This document shows, piece after piece, positions 24,673 to 33,007 of a stretch of 64,000 nucleotides of DNA (its first letter is position 1; every line of letters begins with the position of its first letter). Origin of the DNA: Mycolicibacterium peregrinum (GTDB lineage Bacteria; Actinomycetota; Actinomycetes; Mycobacteriales; Mycobacteriaceae); contig NZ_LQPP01000037.1 in assembly GCF_002102345.1 (NCBI RefSeq), positions 1 to 64,000 of the forward strand, in the 5' to 3' direction. The translations under genes were made by a program, and so were the position numbers. The notes under the pieces are model-generated. The model was not told the DNA's origin. It searched no databases and was given only the letters and a program-made list of their open reading frames with translations.

Positions 24673-26405
24673 CGGGCGAGCACCGCTTCCACAGCTGCAG
24701 CGAGCGCCAGGACCGGCTGATCGCTGGACGACTGACTCCGCCACGCAACGTGGTTGTCGGGGCGGACGAGCACGGCACCGTCGTCGTCGACTTCACACAT
24801 GATGTCCCATTGGCCGTCGACGTCGCGGTGCGTGGTGCCGATTTGGGCCGTCGCGATGCGCACGCCCAACTTCTCGGCGACCTCGGCGGCCGCGGCGACC
24901 CACGCACTGCCTCGGCTACCGGTGATGAGCACGCCGGCGTCTCGGGCGCCGATGAGATCGTGAGTGGACAAGCGTTGGCCGGCCTGCTCCAGCCAGGCAT
25001 GGGGCAGTCGATGGCCCGGGCGTGTCGTGGGGCGATAGACCTGGCCGAGCGGATCACCTATGGGTGGTGTGGACCCGTCGGCCACGAGCGCCCCGCCGGC
25101 GTACGCATATCCCATCTCGAGTTCTTGTGCGCAGAACTCGATGCACTGGGTCTCGACGACGGTGCGGAAACGTGCTCGCCGCGCCTCCCCCACCAGTCCG
25201 TCGGCGAAAAAGCCGCTGACGATCAACGCGTCCACCTCGGGTGGCAATGGAAATGGGATGAGCCCGAATCCGGCGTCGATGGCGAGGTGATTCTGGGCCG
25301 CGAACATGGCCCACTCGACGTTGCGAAGGCCGACCGGTTGACGTTCTGCCCCATAACTCTCCAGCAGGCGTGGTGGTGCGTCCCCCCGAAGCACAGCGGT
25401 GAGCTTCCAGGCGAGGTTGTGCACGTCTTGGATGCCGGAGTTGAGACCGAGACCGGTGGTCGGCGGGAGACGATGGGCGGAGTCGCCGACCAAGAGAATG
25501 CGACCGTCCTGATAGCGTTCCGCGATCGTGGACTCGGCCCACCAATGGCTGATCTTCTTGACCGTGATGTCGATGTCGGTGCCGATCAGTTCACCGATCT
25601 TCGCCACGATCGCCGCGTCATCGGGCACGGGTTCACCGGGAAGTACTGCGAAGTGCGCTGTCCATTCCTGCGAGCTGGGCCCCCAGGTGGGACCCATCGG
25701 AACCAGGCGCCCGCCGCTCGGCAGGAAATGAGCGATGATGACGCCCTCGTTCCACCATGAGGAGAGGTCTGCGCTGATGTGCGCGGTGATGGTTTCGAAA
25801 ATCTTGGACGGACCAACCATGGCAATTCCGAGAAGTTGCCCGAGCGTCTTGCCCCCGTCGGCGCCGACAACGTATTGCGCACGGACCGAATGGACTTCGT
25901 TATCGGCCAGATCTCGTACCGTTGCGTTGACCCCCTGGTCGTCGTGGACCAGCGTGATCAACTCGTGCCCGAACTTCACGCCGGCGGGGTTACGGGATTG
26001 CGCCTGGGCGCGCAGCACCGGCTCGAAGCGCAGCTGCGGCAGGTTCGTGGGCGGGCATACCGAATTGCGCCGGTACTCGGCGGTGGAGTCGCCGGCGCCG
26101 AAGCACTCCATTTCGAAGAGCTGCTTGCCATCGAATGGCCCTTGACCGGTGAGAGTTGTGCGCCACTCGACCTTCGACATGTGGTTCAGCGGGATACCTT
26201 GTGCATACACCGCCTCGGCGACGTCGAACTGGCGCAGAATCTCCATCGTGCGCGGATTCAGGTAGTGAGCTTTGGGCAGTTCGGATGTCGAATCGTGGCG
26301 CTCGATGAGCATGTGGTCAATGCCGTATTCCGACAACATGATCGATGTCGTCAGGCCGGTTGCGCCGCCACCGACGATCAACACCGGAACTTCAAAGTCT
26401 GCCAC
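24669..26405 (-). CDS. FAD-dependent aromatic hydroxylase (TfdB/PHBH family)
   Basis: The 578-residue flavoprotein monooxygenase has the FAD-binding VLIVGGGATGL at residues 8-18 and LNPRTMEIL typical of phenol hydroxylases. The second FAD motif GRILLVGDSAHRLPPTTGLGLNSGIQD lies near residue 305. The C-terminal thioredoxin-like domain ends with GAVLVRPDNHVAWRS. It should hydroxylate a phenol to a catechol or hydroquinone using NAD(P)H and oxygen. The GTG at 26405 is chosen because AAAGGAG precedes it. It supplies a likely substrate for the ring-cleavage enzyme encoded upstream in the same operon. Confidence 0.9.
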   Translation of the reverse strand: MADFEVPVLIVGGGATGLTTSIMLSEYGIDHMLIERHDSTSELPKAHYLNPRTMEILRQFDVAEAVYAQGIPLNHMSKVEWRTTLTGQGPFDGKQLFEMECFGAGDSTAEYRRNSVCPPTNLPQLRFEPVLRAQAQSRNPAGVKFGHELITLVHDDQGVNATVRDLADNEVHSVRAQYVVGADGGKTLGQLLGIAMVGPSKIFETITAHISADLSSWWNEGVIIAHFLPSGGRLVPMGPTWGPSSQEWTAHFAVLPGEPVPDDAAIVAKIGELIGTDIDITVKKISHWWAESTIAERYQDGRILLVGDSAHRLPPTTGLGLNSGIQDVHNLAWKLTAVLRGDAPPRLLESYGAERQPVGLRNVEWAMFAAQNHLAIDAGFGLIPFPLPPEVDALIVSGFFADGLVGEARRARFRTVVETQCIEFCAQELEMGYAYAGGALVADGSTPPIGDPLGQVYRPTTRPGHRLPHAWLEQAGQRLSTHDLIGARDAGVLITGSRGSAWVAAAAEVAEKLGVRIATAQIGTTHRDVDGQWDIMCEVDDDGAVLVRPDNHVAWRSQSSSDQPVLALAAAVEAVLAR

Positions 26406-26466
26406 TGCTATCTCCTTTTGGGTCGCCGAAAGAGGGCGGGTACTCAGGTGGGGGTGATGGTCGGCG

Positions 26467-26916
26467 TCAGAGGTCACCGATGAGGAAAGTCGGCGTCAGC
26501 CTGCGTTCCGCAAGGCGCCAACGGCCATCGGTTCCGAGTCGGTACAGATCCTCGACGTCGCCGATGATCATGTGGGGCCGGGCAGACTCGCCGATGCTGC
26601 GGTAGATGGTCATGACGAGCGTTCCGCGTACCTGCTCCGGACCCTCACCGAGCAGCCGGATGTTGGTCACCACATGGCGGGACCGGATGTCACGGTTCTG
26701 AGCCCGCTCGCCCAGGTGTCGGCGGATGTCGACGATCCCGCTGGCGTCATGGGCTCCCGTCGAAAGCACGGCGTCATCGGTGAACAGTTCTGCTGCCCGG
26801 TCGGCGTATCCGTGGTCGACGAGCCACGAGTACTCGGTGGACAGGGCCTCGATCGCACGGCGTGTTTCGTCGTTCACAGGGGAATTGGGTTCGGTGTGCA
26901 TGCCGGTACCGCTCAT
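26467..26916 (-). CDS. SnoaL-like (NTF2-fold) protein
   Basis: This 149-residue protein has the NTF2/SnoaL_4 pattern: LSTEYSWLVDHGYADRAAELFTDDAVL, IRRHLGERAQ, SRHVVTNIRL, and VEDLYRLGTDGRWRLAERRLTPTF. Such proteins are dehydratases, isomerases, or small subunits of ring-hydroxylating dioxygenases. Its start overlaps the VOC gene stop by 4 bp. A start at the ATG six codons in is possible. The role is probably isomerase or dehydratase in the pathway, but catalytic residues cannot be named. Confidence 0.8.
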   Translation of the reverse strand: MSGTGMHTEPNSPVNDETRRAIEALSTEYSWLVDHGYADRAAELFTDDAVLSTGAHDASGIVDIRRHLGERAQNRDIRSRHVVTNIRLLGEGPEQVRGTLVMTIYRSIGESARPHMIIGDVEDLYRLGTDGRWRLAERRLTPTFLIGDL

Positions 26917-27509
26917 TTCGTACGGACGGCATCGAACCCGCCCGCTCCGGTGTCGGGCCGCTTACGCAGCTCGGATTCGGGGGTCCCGTTGTGGAATCGG
27001 CGTACGAAGTCGTCGGGATCGATCTCTACGCCGATCGGATTCTTCGGAAACTCGACGGCGAGAAAGGCATTGGTTTCTTCGATGGTGGCGAAGTTGTCAA
27101 CTTGTAGTTCGATCTGATTGCTGTCCGGGTCCCGGTAGTAGAACGAGATGGTCGGGCCGTGGTTGATGGTCCAGTAAGGCTCGATCCCAAGCGATTTCAG
27201 CCGCTCGTAGGTCGCGACGAGATCACCCAGAGTTCCGTAGGTGAACGCGACATGCTCAAGTCCGACAGCCATGTCCGGCCGTTCCGCCAGGGTGGGCACG
27301 TTGGCGATCGCGACTCGGTGGTGTTCGTCGTCGTAAGTCATGAAACACAGTGCACCCGGAACCTCGAATGTCGGCCAGGCGCAGAGCACCGCTTGGTACC
27401 AAGCGAGCATCGCGTCGTATTGCGTGGTGCGCAGGACCACGTGCGCCAGCCGTGCCGGGCTGATGGACGCCGTGGTCTCCACGGTTTCCTGGGGAGCTTC
27501 CTGTGGCAC
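26913..27509 (-). CDS. VOC-family enzyme, extradiol-dioxygenase-like
   Basis: The 198-residue protein has two vicinal-oxygen-chelate motifs. Candidate metal ligands are His in ARLAHVVLRT, His in VGLEHVAFTYG and Glu in DSNQIELQVDN, the His-His-Glu triad of type I extradiol dioxygenases. It would cleave a catechol-type ring, which fits the aromatic hydroxylase next in the operon. It is shorter than two-domain BphC enzymes, so a different VOC reaction is possible. It is the first gene of the eight-gene operon, and its ATG follows a GGAGG ribosome site downstream of the operator block at 27525. Confidence 0.82.
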   Translation of the reverse strand: MPQEAPQETVETTASISPARLAHVVLRTTQYDAMLAWYQAVLCAWPTFEVPGALCFMTYDDEHHRVAIANVPTLAERPDMAVGLEHVAFTYGTLGDLVATYERLKSLGIEPYWTINHGPTISFYYRDPDSNQIELQVDNFATIEETNAFLAVEFPKNPIGVEIDPDDFVRRFHNGTPESELRKRPDTGAGGFDAVRTK

Positions 27510-27524
27510 TGCAACCTCCGAGAT

Positions 27525-27563
27525 TTGTTTACTTCATCATTTTTCTTGATAGGTTTATCAACC
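27525..27563. promoter_or_regulatory. Operator/promoter block between VOC and FAH genes
   Basis: A 39-bp block begins TTGTTTAC and ends with the perfect 6-bp dyad TTGATA, GGTT, TATCAA (27546-27561). A block of the same length and similar sequence lies at 29296-29334 in front of the amidohydrolase gene. It is the only shared control sequence between the divergent operons and is a likely target of the TetR protein at 28515-29201. Confidence 0.6.
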
Positions 27564-27650
27564 TAGATTGACGTGGACGGCTTCGTCAAGACCCGACGAA
27601 GCGCGCAACGCGGTGACGCACTGCGCGAATCACATGAAAGGCAAGAAGTC

Positions 27651-28514
27651 ATGCACCTCTACCGAACGTCCCTGGGACTCGCACGCAACGACGGGGACGG
27701 CCTGCTGCTGCTCGATCTGCCGTATGCAGATATAGCGGCACTATTCGAGGCCGGTCCTGCGCTGGCCTCGACCGCACCCATCCGCGCCCGTGTGACATTC
27801 GAAGATGTCAATGTGCTTGCGCCAGTGGCCAGGCCGTGCCGCTTCGTCGTCGTCGGACTGAACTATCGCGCACATGCGACCGAGACCGGGTTAGGGATTC
27901 CCGCCGAGCCGACATTCTTCTGCGTCGACGGCGGACCGGTGGCCGGCCCCGGCGACCAGATCATCCTTCCGCCGGCAGCACCAGACCATGTCGATTACGA
28001 GGGCGAGGTCGGCGTGGTGATCGCGCGCGCCGCATACAACGTCTCAGCCGAAGACGCTTGGGACTACGTCGGCGGGCTGACGTGCGTCAACGACGTATCG
28101 GCCCGGGATCTACAGGCGGCCGCCCTAGGCGAACCGGGCTCGGCCGGCCTTGGCCTCTCAAAGGCGATGGACACGTTCAAGCCGATCGGCCCCGCGGTGG
28201 TGACGATGGACTCGTTCTCCTTGCCGCTGGACATCGGTCTGACCACCAGAGTTAACGGCGAAGTTCAACAGCAAAGCAGGACAAGCGATTTGATATTCGA
28301 CATTCCCACGCTCGTGTCGACGGTCTCAAGAATGGTCACCTTGCTACCAGGTGACGTGATCTGCACCGGGACGCCATCGGGCGTCGGCGCAGCAGCCGGC
28401 CGCTTCCTCCGGCCCGGGGACATCGTCGAAATCGAGATTGGGGGCATCGGCACGCTGAGCAATAGCGTTGCCACCCACTCACCCACCAGCGACCCAGGTC
28501 CCGCACCAGCGTGA
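27651..28514 (+). CDS. Fumarylacetoacetate hydrolase-family protein
   Basis: This 287-residue protein contains the FAH fold with metal ligands in DYEGEVGVVIAR and CVNDVSARDLQ, and the C-terminal GDVICTGTPSGVG. Family members hydrolyse acylpyruvates or hydrate and decarboxylate the products of extradiol ring cleavage. It is therefore the natural next step after the hydroxylase and VOC enzymes encoded on the other strand. The ATG at 27651 has AAGGCAAG upstream; the frame is open further back but without conserved sequence. It ends directly against the convergent tetR gene. Confidence 0.9.
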   Translation: MHLYRTSLGLARNDGDGLLLLDLPYADIAALFEAGPALASTAPIRARVTFEDVNVLAPVARPCRFVVVGLNYRAHATETGLGIPAEPTFFCVDGGPVAGPGDQIILPPAAPDHVDYEGEVGVVIARAAYNVSAEDAWDYVGGLTCVNDVSARDLQAAALGEPGSAGLGLSKAMDTFKPIGPAVVTMDSFSLPLDIGLTTRVNGEVQQQSRTSDLIFDIPTLVSTVSRMVTLLPGDVICTGTPSGVGAAAGRFLRPGDIVEIEIGGIGTLSNSVATHSPTSDPGPAPA

Positions 28515-29201
28515 TCAACGGTGCTTGATGGTCAGCAGTCCACCCAACAACAGATCGATCGTGACCCGTGTGTACGTCTCGACTGCGTCGGGATCCGCGG
28601 TATCGATGTCGTACATCCGCTCCATCAACGCGCCCGTCATGAAGAACGCCGATGCGCTGCCGATGATGAAGCGTGCGACGTACGGAATCGGGAGGTCGTC
28701 CCGGATTCGACCATCCTGCTGGCCGAGCTTGATCAACTTCGCGAGGTGCTCCTCCAACGGGGCGATGTAGGTGTCGGAGAGCCAGTGGACCCGCTCTGTC
28801 GCGAACTGCGATTCACTCGCGAGCAAGGGGGCGACGTTGGGATGTCGGGCCAGGAAGGAGATGTGCCGTCGAATCAGCACCTGCAGCGCCGAGACGGGGT
28901 CTAGCTCCTTGAGCTCATGATTGAGCTCCTGCTGCACCAACATCTCGTTGAAGGCCCTACCGACCGCCGCCCGCCAGAGATCGTCCTTTGAAGTGAAGTA
29001 ATAGTGCATCAGCGGCTGCGCAACACCAGCGGCGCGCGCGACGGCAGACATGGACGTGCCTTCGTAGCCAGATCGAGCGAAACAGTCGATCGCCGTCTCC
29101 AAGATCACATCTCGGGTGTTGTTGGCGCCCCGCTGCGACGGTTCGGACGACTGCGCCGGTTTGCCGCCGCGGCCGCTCCGGCGTGACGCTGCAGCTGACA
29201 T
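28515..29201 (-). CDS. TetR-family regulator of the degradation island
   Basis: The 228-residue repressor has a basic N-terminal tail and then the TetR helix-turn-helix (ILETAIDCFARSGYEGTSMSAVARAAGVAQPLMHYYF) at about residues 35-80. The C-terminal helices resemble the TetR_C group with the RHPNVAPLLASES segment. The ATG at 29201 follows a GAGGAGGGAA ribosome site, which excludes the longer frame. It sits between the FAH and amidohydrolase genes, both of which carry the related 39-bp operator-like block, so it likely controls both and the big operon. Confidence 0.88.
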   Translation of the reverse strand: MSAAASRRSGRGGKPAQSSEPSQRGANNTRDVILETAIDCFARSGYEGTSMSAVARAAGVAQPLMHYYFTSKDDLWRAAVGRAFNEMLVQQELNHELKELDPVSALQVLIRRHISFLARHPNVAPLLASESQFATERVHWLSDTYIAPLEEHLAKLIKLGQQDGRIRDDLPIPYVARFIIGSASAFFMTGALMERMYDIDTADPDAVETYTRVTIDLLLGGLLTIKHR

Positions 29202-29295
29202 TCGAAGTTCCCTCCTCGGTTCCGACGTTCTCAGAATGGCAGAGCCGATGCCATGACGGCAGTTTGGCCCGTGCCAGAGGGAACGCTGGCGCACG

Positions 29296-29334
29296 TTGTT
29301 TACACAATCAATTTTATTTATTAGTCTATCAATC
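29296..29334 (+). promoter_or_regulatory. Promoter/operator block of the amidohydrolase gene
   Basis: TTGTTT (29296-29301), a 17-bp spacer and TATTAG (29319-29324) form a good sigma-A-type promoter. The initiation point would lie at about the ATG at 29335, so the message is probably leaderless. The block aligns without gaps over 39 bp with 27525-27563, sharing TTGTTTAC at one end and TATCAA near the other. Confidence 0.65.
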
Positions 29335-30342
29335 ATGGAATCGTTGCGGGTCATCACCGTCGAGGAACACTTCCACCACCCCGAGGTCAGCGCGGAAGTT
29401 CGGGCGTTATCGGGACCGCTGCCGGTGGCGCCCGACGACGGATTCGCCACCTTCATTCAGGAAGAATTCATGCCCGATCGGGATTCGGCCGAACAACTCG
29501 GGGGCAACAGGCTTGCCCACATGGACCGGGCCGGGATCGACGTCCAAGTCGTGTCACACGGCGCATTCAGTCCGAACAACCTTGACCACCCTGAGGCTGT
29601 CGACCTCTGCCGGAAGGTCAATGACCGCCTGGCACAACAAATTTCAGAGCACCCGACGCGATTCCGCGGGTTCGCCGCCATTCCCCTGCACGATCCCGCC
29701 GCTGCAGCAGATGAGATGAAGCGGTGCGTGAACGAACTCGGGTTCGTGGGAACCTTGATCACCGGAACCTGCGGCGGCCGATTCCTGGATGACGAACGCT
29801 TTGATCCCATCCTGGCCGCAGCCGAGGAGGTGGACCTTCCCATCTACGTGCACCCCGGGATGCCCGATGGTCCGGCATCAATCATTCCTTACGCCGGCAA
29901 TTGGCCGGCCGCAGTGCATTTCACCTTCGCCACCCACGCCTTCGGATGGCACATGGAAGCGGGCATACACATCATCAGGCTCATCCTGTCCGGTGCGCTG
30001 GACCGGCATCCGAAGCTGAAACTACTGAGCGGTCACTGGGGCGAATTCGCCGCCGGATGGCTCGAGCGCCTCGACGGAACGTTCGCGAAGACCCGTTACC
30101 TCGAACGAACTGTGAGTGACTACTACCGCGACCACGTATGGGTCACGCCGTCAGGAATGTACAGCGGCAATCAGCTGCAGTACATCCTTGCCGAGGTCGG
30201 CGCCGACCGGATCATTCACTCCGAGGACTTTCCCTACCTCGTACGTGACGATGTGGCGGACTTCCTGGTCCAATCCGACCTCACCGATGACCAGCGCCAT
30301 GCGATCGCTCACCGCAACGCAGAGCAGTTGATGCGAATATGA
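29335..30342 (+). CDS. Amidohydrolase-2 family decarboxylase/hydrolase
   Basis: This 335-residue TIM-barrel protein is of the ACMSD/gamma-resorcylate decarboxylase type. Metal-binding residues are visible in TVEEHFHHPE at the start, IYVHPGMP near residue 175, LLSGHWGE, and IIHSEDFPY near the end. It could decarboxylate a hydroxybenzoate-like acid or a ring-cleavage product. The ATG at 29335 follows directly on a promoter-like block, implying leaderless translation. It is probably coregulated with the big minus-strand operon. Confidence 0.88.
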   Translation: MESLRVITVEEHFHHPEVSAEVRALSGPLPVAPDDGFATFIQEEFMPDRDSAEQLGGNRLAHMDRAGIDVQVVSHGAFSPNNLDHPEAVDLCRKVNDRLAQQISEHPTRFRGFAAIPLHDPAAAADEMKRCVNELGFVGTLITGTCGGRFLDDERFDPILAAAEEVDLPIYVHPGMPDGPASIIPYAGNWPAAVHFTFATHAFGWHMEAGIHIIRLILSGALDRHPKLKLLSGHWGEFAAGWLERLDGTFAKTRYLERTVSDYYRDHVWVTPSGMYSGNQLQYILAEVGADRIIHSEDFPYLVRDDVADFLVQSDLTDDQRHAIAHRNAEQLMRI

Positions 30343-30352
30343 ATCTCGGCCA

Positions 30353-30841
30353 CTAGCGCTCCCGAGCGCGGCGGGCGGAGGTGTAGGTCTGCTCGAGTTT
30401 GGCGACCGACCTTGCGAACTCCGCGCGCCGGCTCGGAGGCACAGCCTCAATCGCACACTGCTCGAGCGACGTCCACAGCCGTTCGAGAGGCTTGCGCAGC
30501 GCTAGGCCTTTGTCGGTCAGCCACACCTCTTTGGCGCGACGGTCATTGTCGGAAGCCGCCCGCGCCACCAGCTCGCTGAGCTGCATGCGCTTGATCGCCC
30601 GCGAGATCGTCGAGTGATCCACGCCGAGGGCCTGCTGTAGCTCTGATTGAGTCTGACCGTCCCGGTCGTAGAGCTGCATCAGGATGAGCTCCTGACCGGG
30701 ATGCAAGCCCAGCTCCAACAGCATTTCCGACCCCCATCCGTGGAACGCGCGCGACAACGCGAAGATCCCGAAGGCGATCGGCGCCACCTTCACGGTCTCG
30801 GTGCGTCGAATGGCCTCGAGGTCTGGCGGATTCGGTCGCAT
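30353..30841 (-). CDS. MarR-family regulator
   Basis: The 162-residue winged-helix protein has the recognition segment SELQQALGVDHSTISRAIKRMQLSELVARAASDNDRRAKEVWLT at about residues 65-108. The second of two close ATG codons (30841) is preferred, since CAGGAG lies six bases before it. It lies downstream of the quinone oxidoreductase gene on the same strand. Half-sites related to the large palindrome at 31942-31990 occur directly before it, so it probably represses both that gene and itself. Confidence 0.87.
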   Translation of the reverse strand: MRPNPPDLEAIRRTETVKVAPIAFGIFALSRAFHGWGSEMLLELGLHPGQELILMQLYDRDGQTQSELQQALGVDHSTISRAIKRMQLSELVARAASDNDRRAKEVWLTDKGLALRKPLERLWTSLEQCAIEAVPPSRRAEFARSVAKLEQTYTSARRARER

Positions 30842-30886
30842 CGTCATCTCCTGGAGTGAGCGGGGTCGCGAGGGTTGTTGGCAATA

Positions 30887-30897
30887 TATGTGGCCAG
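30887..30897. promoter_or_regulatory. Operator half-site before the marR gene
   Basis: TATGTGGCCAG differs at one base from the TATGTGGCTAG arm of the large palindrome at 31942-31974. It lies 46 bp before the marR start, suggesting autoregulation by the same protein. Confidence 0.45.
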
Positions 30898-30906
30898 CTA
30901 CACGAC

Positions 30907-31911
30907 TTATGGAATCAACACCACTTTCCCGAAATTCTTGCGGGCCGCCAGAATACGGTGCGCTTCGGGCGCGTCGGCAAAGGGCACAGCGGCGTGAACG
31001 ACGGGCTGAATCGATCCGTCCGCCAGGTTGCGTTCGAGCGGTTCGAGCCATGACCGTAGCGACCCGCGTTCTTCCCAGAGCCCCATGATGTTCAGGCCCA
31101 CCACCGTTTTTGACTCATCAAGTTGTTTCAGGAGGTTGAACCCGCGCATCATCGCCAGGGCCTGCGGCATCGCGGTACGAAGTGAACGCTGTTCGCCCCG
31201 CAGAAGCGACGATGCTCCGTAGGTGATGACACGGCCGCCGGGACGAAGCAGCCGGTAGGACCTTCGCAACGATGTTCCCCCGATGGCTTCGAGAATGACG
31301 TCGTAGGACGTCAGGCCCTCCCACCACCCGTCTTGACGGTAATCGATGGTGCGGTCGACCCCCAGATCGCGCAACCGGCCATGCTTCGACGGCGACGCGG
31401 TGCCGTGCACCACCGCACCAGCAGCCTTCGCCAGCTGTACCGCCGCGATGCCCACGCCGCCGGCGGCAGCGTGGACGAGGACGCGCTGACCAGCGCGCAG
31501 ATGCCCGGACCCGAACAGTCCCTCCCATGCCGTTGCGTAGTTGGTGAAGATCGCCCCGCCTTGTTCGAAACTCAGCTCGTCTGGCAGTACGGCAATGTCA
31601 TCGGCACCGACATCGGCTATCTCGGCATAGCCTCCGTAACGCGTCCCCGCAAAGACTCGACGGCCCAGCAAGGCCGTATCGACGCCCTCGCCCACCGCCT
31701 CGACGATTCCCGCCACGTCGAATCCGGGAACAAAGGGAATCTCGGGCGACACGGGATTGAGTCCTACGCGGTACAACGCGTCCGCGAAGTTCACACCGGC
31801 GGCTCGCACCGCGATACGGACCCTGCCCCTTTCAGGAGCCGGCGGATCAGGCCACTCCTGCAGTTGCAGGACCGATGGCCCGCCCTTTTTGGTGATCACT
31901 ACTGCTCGCAT
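30907..31911 (-). CDS. Zinc-free quinone oxidoreductase (MDR superfamily)
   Basis: This 334-residue medium-chain dehydrogenase has RAAGVNFADALYRVG at the N-terminus, GFDVAGIVEAVGEGVD, and the NADPH-binding VHAAAGGVGIAAVQLAKAAGA near residue 150. No zinc-ligand cysteines are seen, which places it with QOR/enoyl reductases. It likely reduces quinones or reactive enones arising from the aromatic pathway. The ATG at 31911 follows AGGAGGAG. It is controlled by a multi-site palindrome just upstream and is followed by marR. Confidence 0.9.
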   Translation of the reverse strand: MRAVVITKKGGPSVLQLQEWPDPPAPERGRVRIAVRAAGVNFADALYRVGLNPVSPEIPFVPGFDVAGIVEAVGEGVDTALLGRRVFAGTRYGGYAEIADVGADDIAVLPDELSFEQGGAIFTNYATAWEGLFGSGHLRAGQRVLVHAAAGGVGIAAVQLAKAAGAVVHGTASPSKHGRLRDLGVDRTIDYRQDGWWEGLTSYDVILEAIGGTSLRRSYRLLRPGGRVITYGASSLLRGEQRSLRTAMPQALAMMRGFNLLKQLDESKTVVGLNIMGLWEERGSLRSWLEPLERNLADGSIQPVVHAAVPFADAPEAHRILAARKNFGKVVLIP

Positions 31912-31941
31912 GGCTCCTCCTGCTCGCCGACCCGCCGTCGA

Positions 31942-31990
31942 TATGTGGCTAGACAATTATTGCCTAGCCACATAGTTACGTGGCTAGGCA
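31942..31990. promoter_or_regulatory. Three-half-site operator before the quinone oxidoreductase gene
   Basis: TATGTGGCTAG (31942-31952) and CTAGCCACATA (31964-31974) are perfect 11-bp arms. The second arm also pairs with a third: TGCCTAGCCAC (31961-31971) and GTGGCTAGGCA (31980-31990) are perfect 11-bp arms with an 8-bp gap. Two overlapping palindromes thus share the middle half-site. The likely binder is the MarR protein encoded at 30353-30841. Confidence 0.7.
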
Positions 31991-32011
31991 AATAAATCAA
32001 GGCGCCAGAGG

Positions 32012-32845
32012 TTACATCTGAACCCGCGGCGTCAACTTGCGGGCACTCACCAACAGGTATTCCCACGGCATCCAAGAATCGGTGAGGAACCGGTCGCCGA
32101 GCGCAGCGATCTCGGCGTCGAGTGCCGCCACTCGATCCGCGTCACCGGCGATGGCCCGGTAGGCCGAGATCGTGGGGCCGTAGTTGGCCTTGAAATGATC
32201 ACGGAATGCTGCGCCGTCGGGGTAGGCGGTGACGTCCAATTCCCGCCGTTCACAGGTCAACTCGCCGACCCGTTCACCCAGCAGGGCGCGCAGGTGCTGC
32301 TCGTCGCCCCACCGCGGCGGCGGGGACACGCCGGCAGGTGGTGCGGGCACGTACGGCTTCATGGTGGCGAACAACTGGCCGATGAATCCCTCTGGAGTCC
32401 AGGAGATCAGGCCGATCCGTCCGCCGGGGCGCGTCACGCGCAACAGTTCGTCCGCGGCCTGCTGATGGTGCGGGGCGAACATCACCCCGATACAGGAGAG
32501 CACCGCGTCGAACGAATCGTCGGCATAGGGCAACGCCTCGGCGTTGGCCTCGGCCCAGTCGATGGTCAATCCGGCCTCCGCAGTCAACCGTCGTCCCTCT
32601 TCGACAAGCTCCGGGCACAGGTCGCTGGCGGTCACCCGCGCGCCTGTCGCGGCGGCGGGGATGGCGACGTTGCCGGTGCCGGCGGCCACGTCGAGTACGC
32701 GGTCACCGGGCCCGATGCCAGTGGCGTCGACCAGGACGGGCCCCAGGGGACGCACGATGTTCGCGGCGATCGCCGCATAGTCACCGAGCGCCCACAGCGC
32801 CCGGTGTTTGGCCTCAAGTTCGCTGTCGGCGGTGGTGACGTCCAT
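32012..32845 (-). CDS. SAM-dependent class I methyltransferase
   Basis: The 277-residue protein has the SAM-binding motif I VLDVAAGTGNVAIPAA near residue 50, the acidic loop DLCPELVEEGR, and motif ALPYADDSFDAVLSCIGVMFAPH. It is of the UbiE/COQ5-like methyltransferase_11 type. The substrate is unknown. It faces the HxlR regulator gene across a 162-bp promoter region with inverted GATCTGTACTGG-like elements, and may be its target. Confidence 0.87.
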   Translation of the reverse strand: MDVTTADSELEAKHRALWALGDYAAIAANIVRPLGPVLVDATGIGPGDRVLDVAAGTGNVAIPAAATGARVTASDLCPELVEEGRRLTAEAGLTIDWAEANAEALPYADDSFDAVLSCIGVMFAPHHQQAADELLRVTRPGGRIGLISWTPEGFIGQLFATMKPYVPAPPAGVSPPPRWGDEQHLRALLGERVGELTCERRELDVTAYPDGAAFRDHFKANYGPTISAYRAIAGDADRVAALDAEIAALGDRFLTDSWMPWEYLLVSARKLTPRVQM

Positions 32846-32899
32846 GGCGGGCTCCTCTCGCGGCGTTGCTTCATCGTCATCCCATACGGCCCCGGCATT

Positions 32900-32943
32900 C
32901 CAGTACCAGATCTGTAGCGGGCCGGGTTCTGGATCTGTACTGG
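32900..32943. promoter_or_regulatory. Inverted repeats in the methyltransferase/hxlR promoter
   Basis: CCAGTACCAGATC (32900-32912) and GATCTGTACTGG (32932-32943) are inverted copies apart from one extra base, and GATCTGTA also occurs as a direct repeat 23 bp apart (32909 and 32932). The arrangement suggests two binding sites for the HxlR protein encoded at 33008. Confidence 0.5.
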
Positions 32944-33007
32944 CTTCGGAGCCTCGACAGCGGTGTACTTAGAAAGCTGTGCACTGTCCGGGGAGGGAAG
33001 ACCGCCG

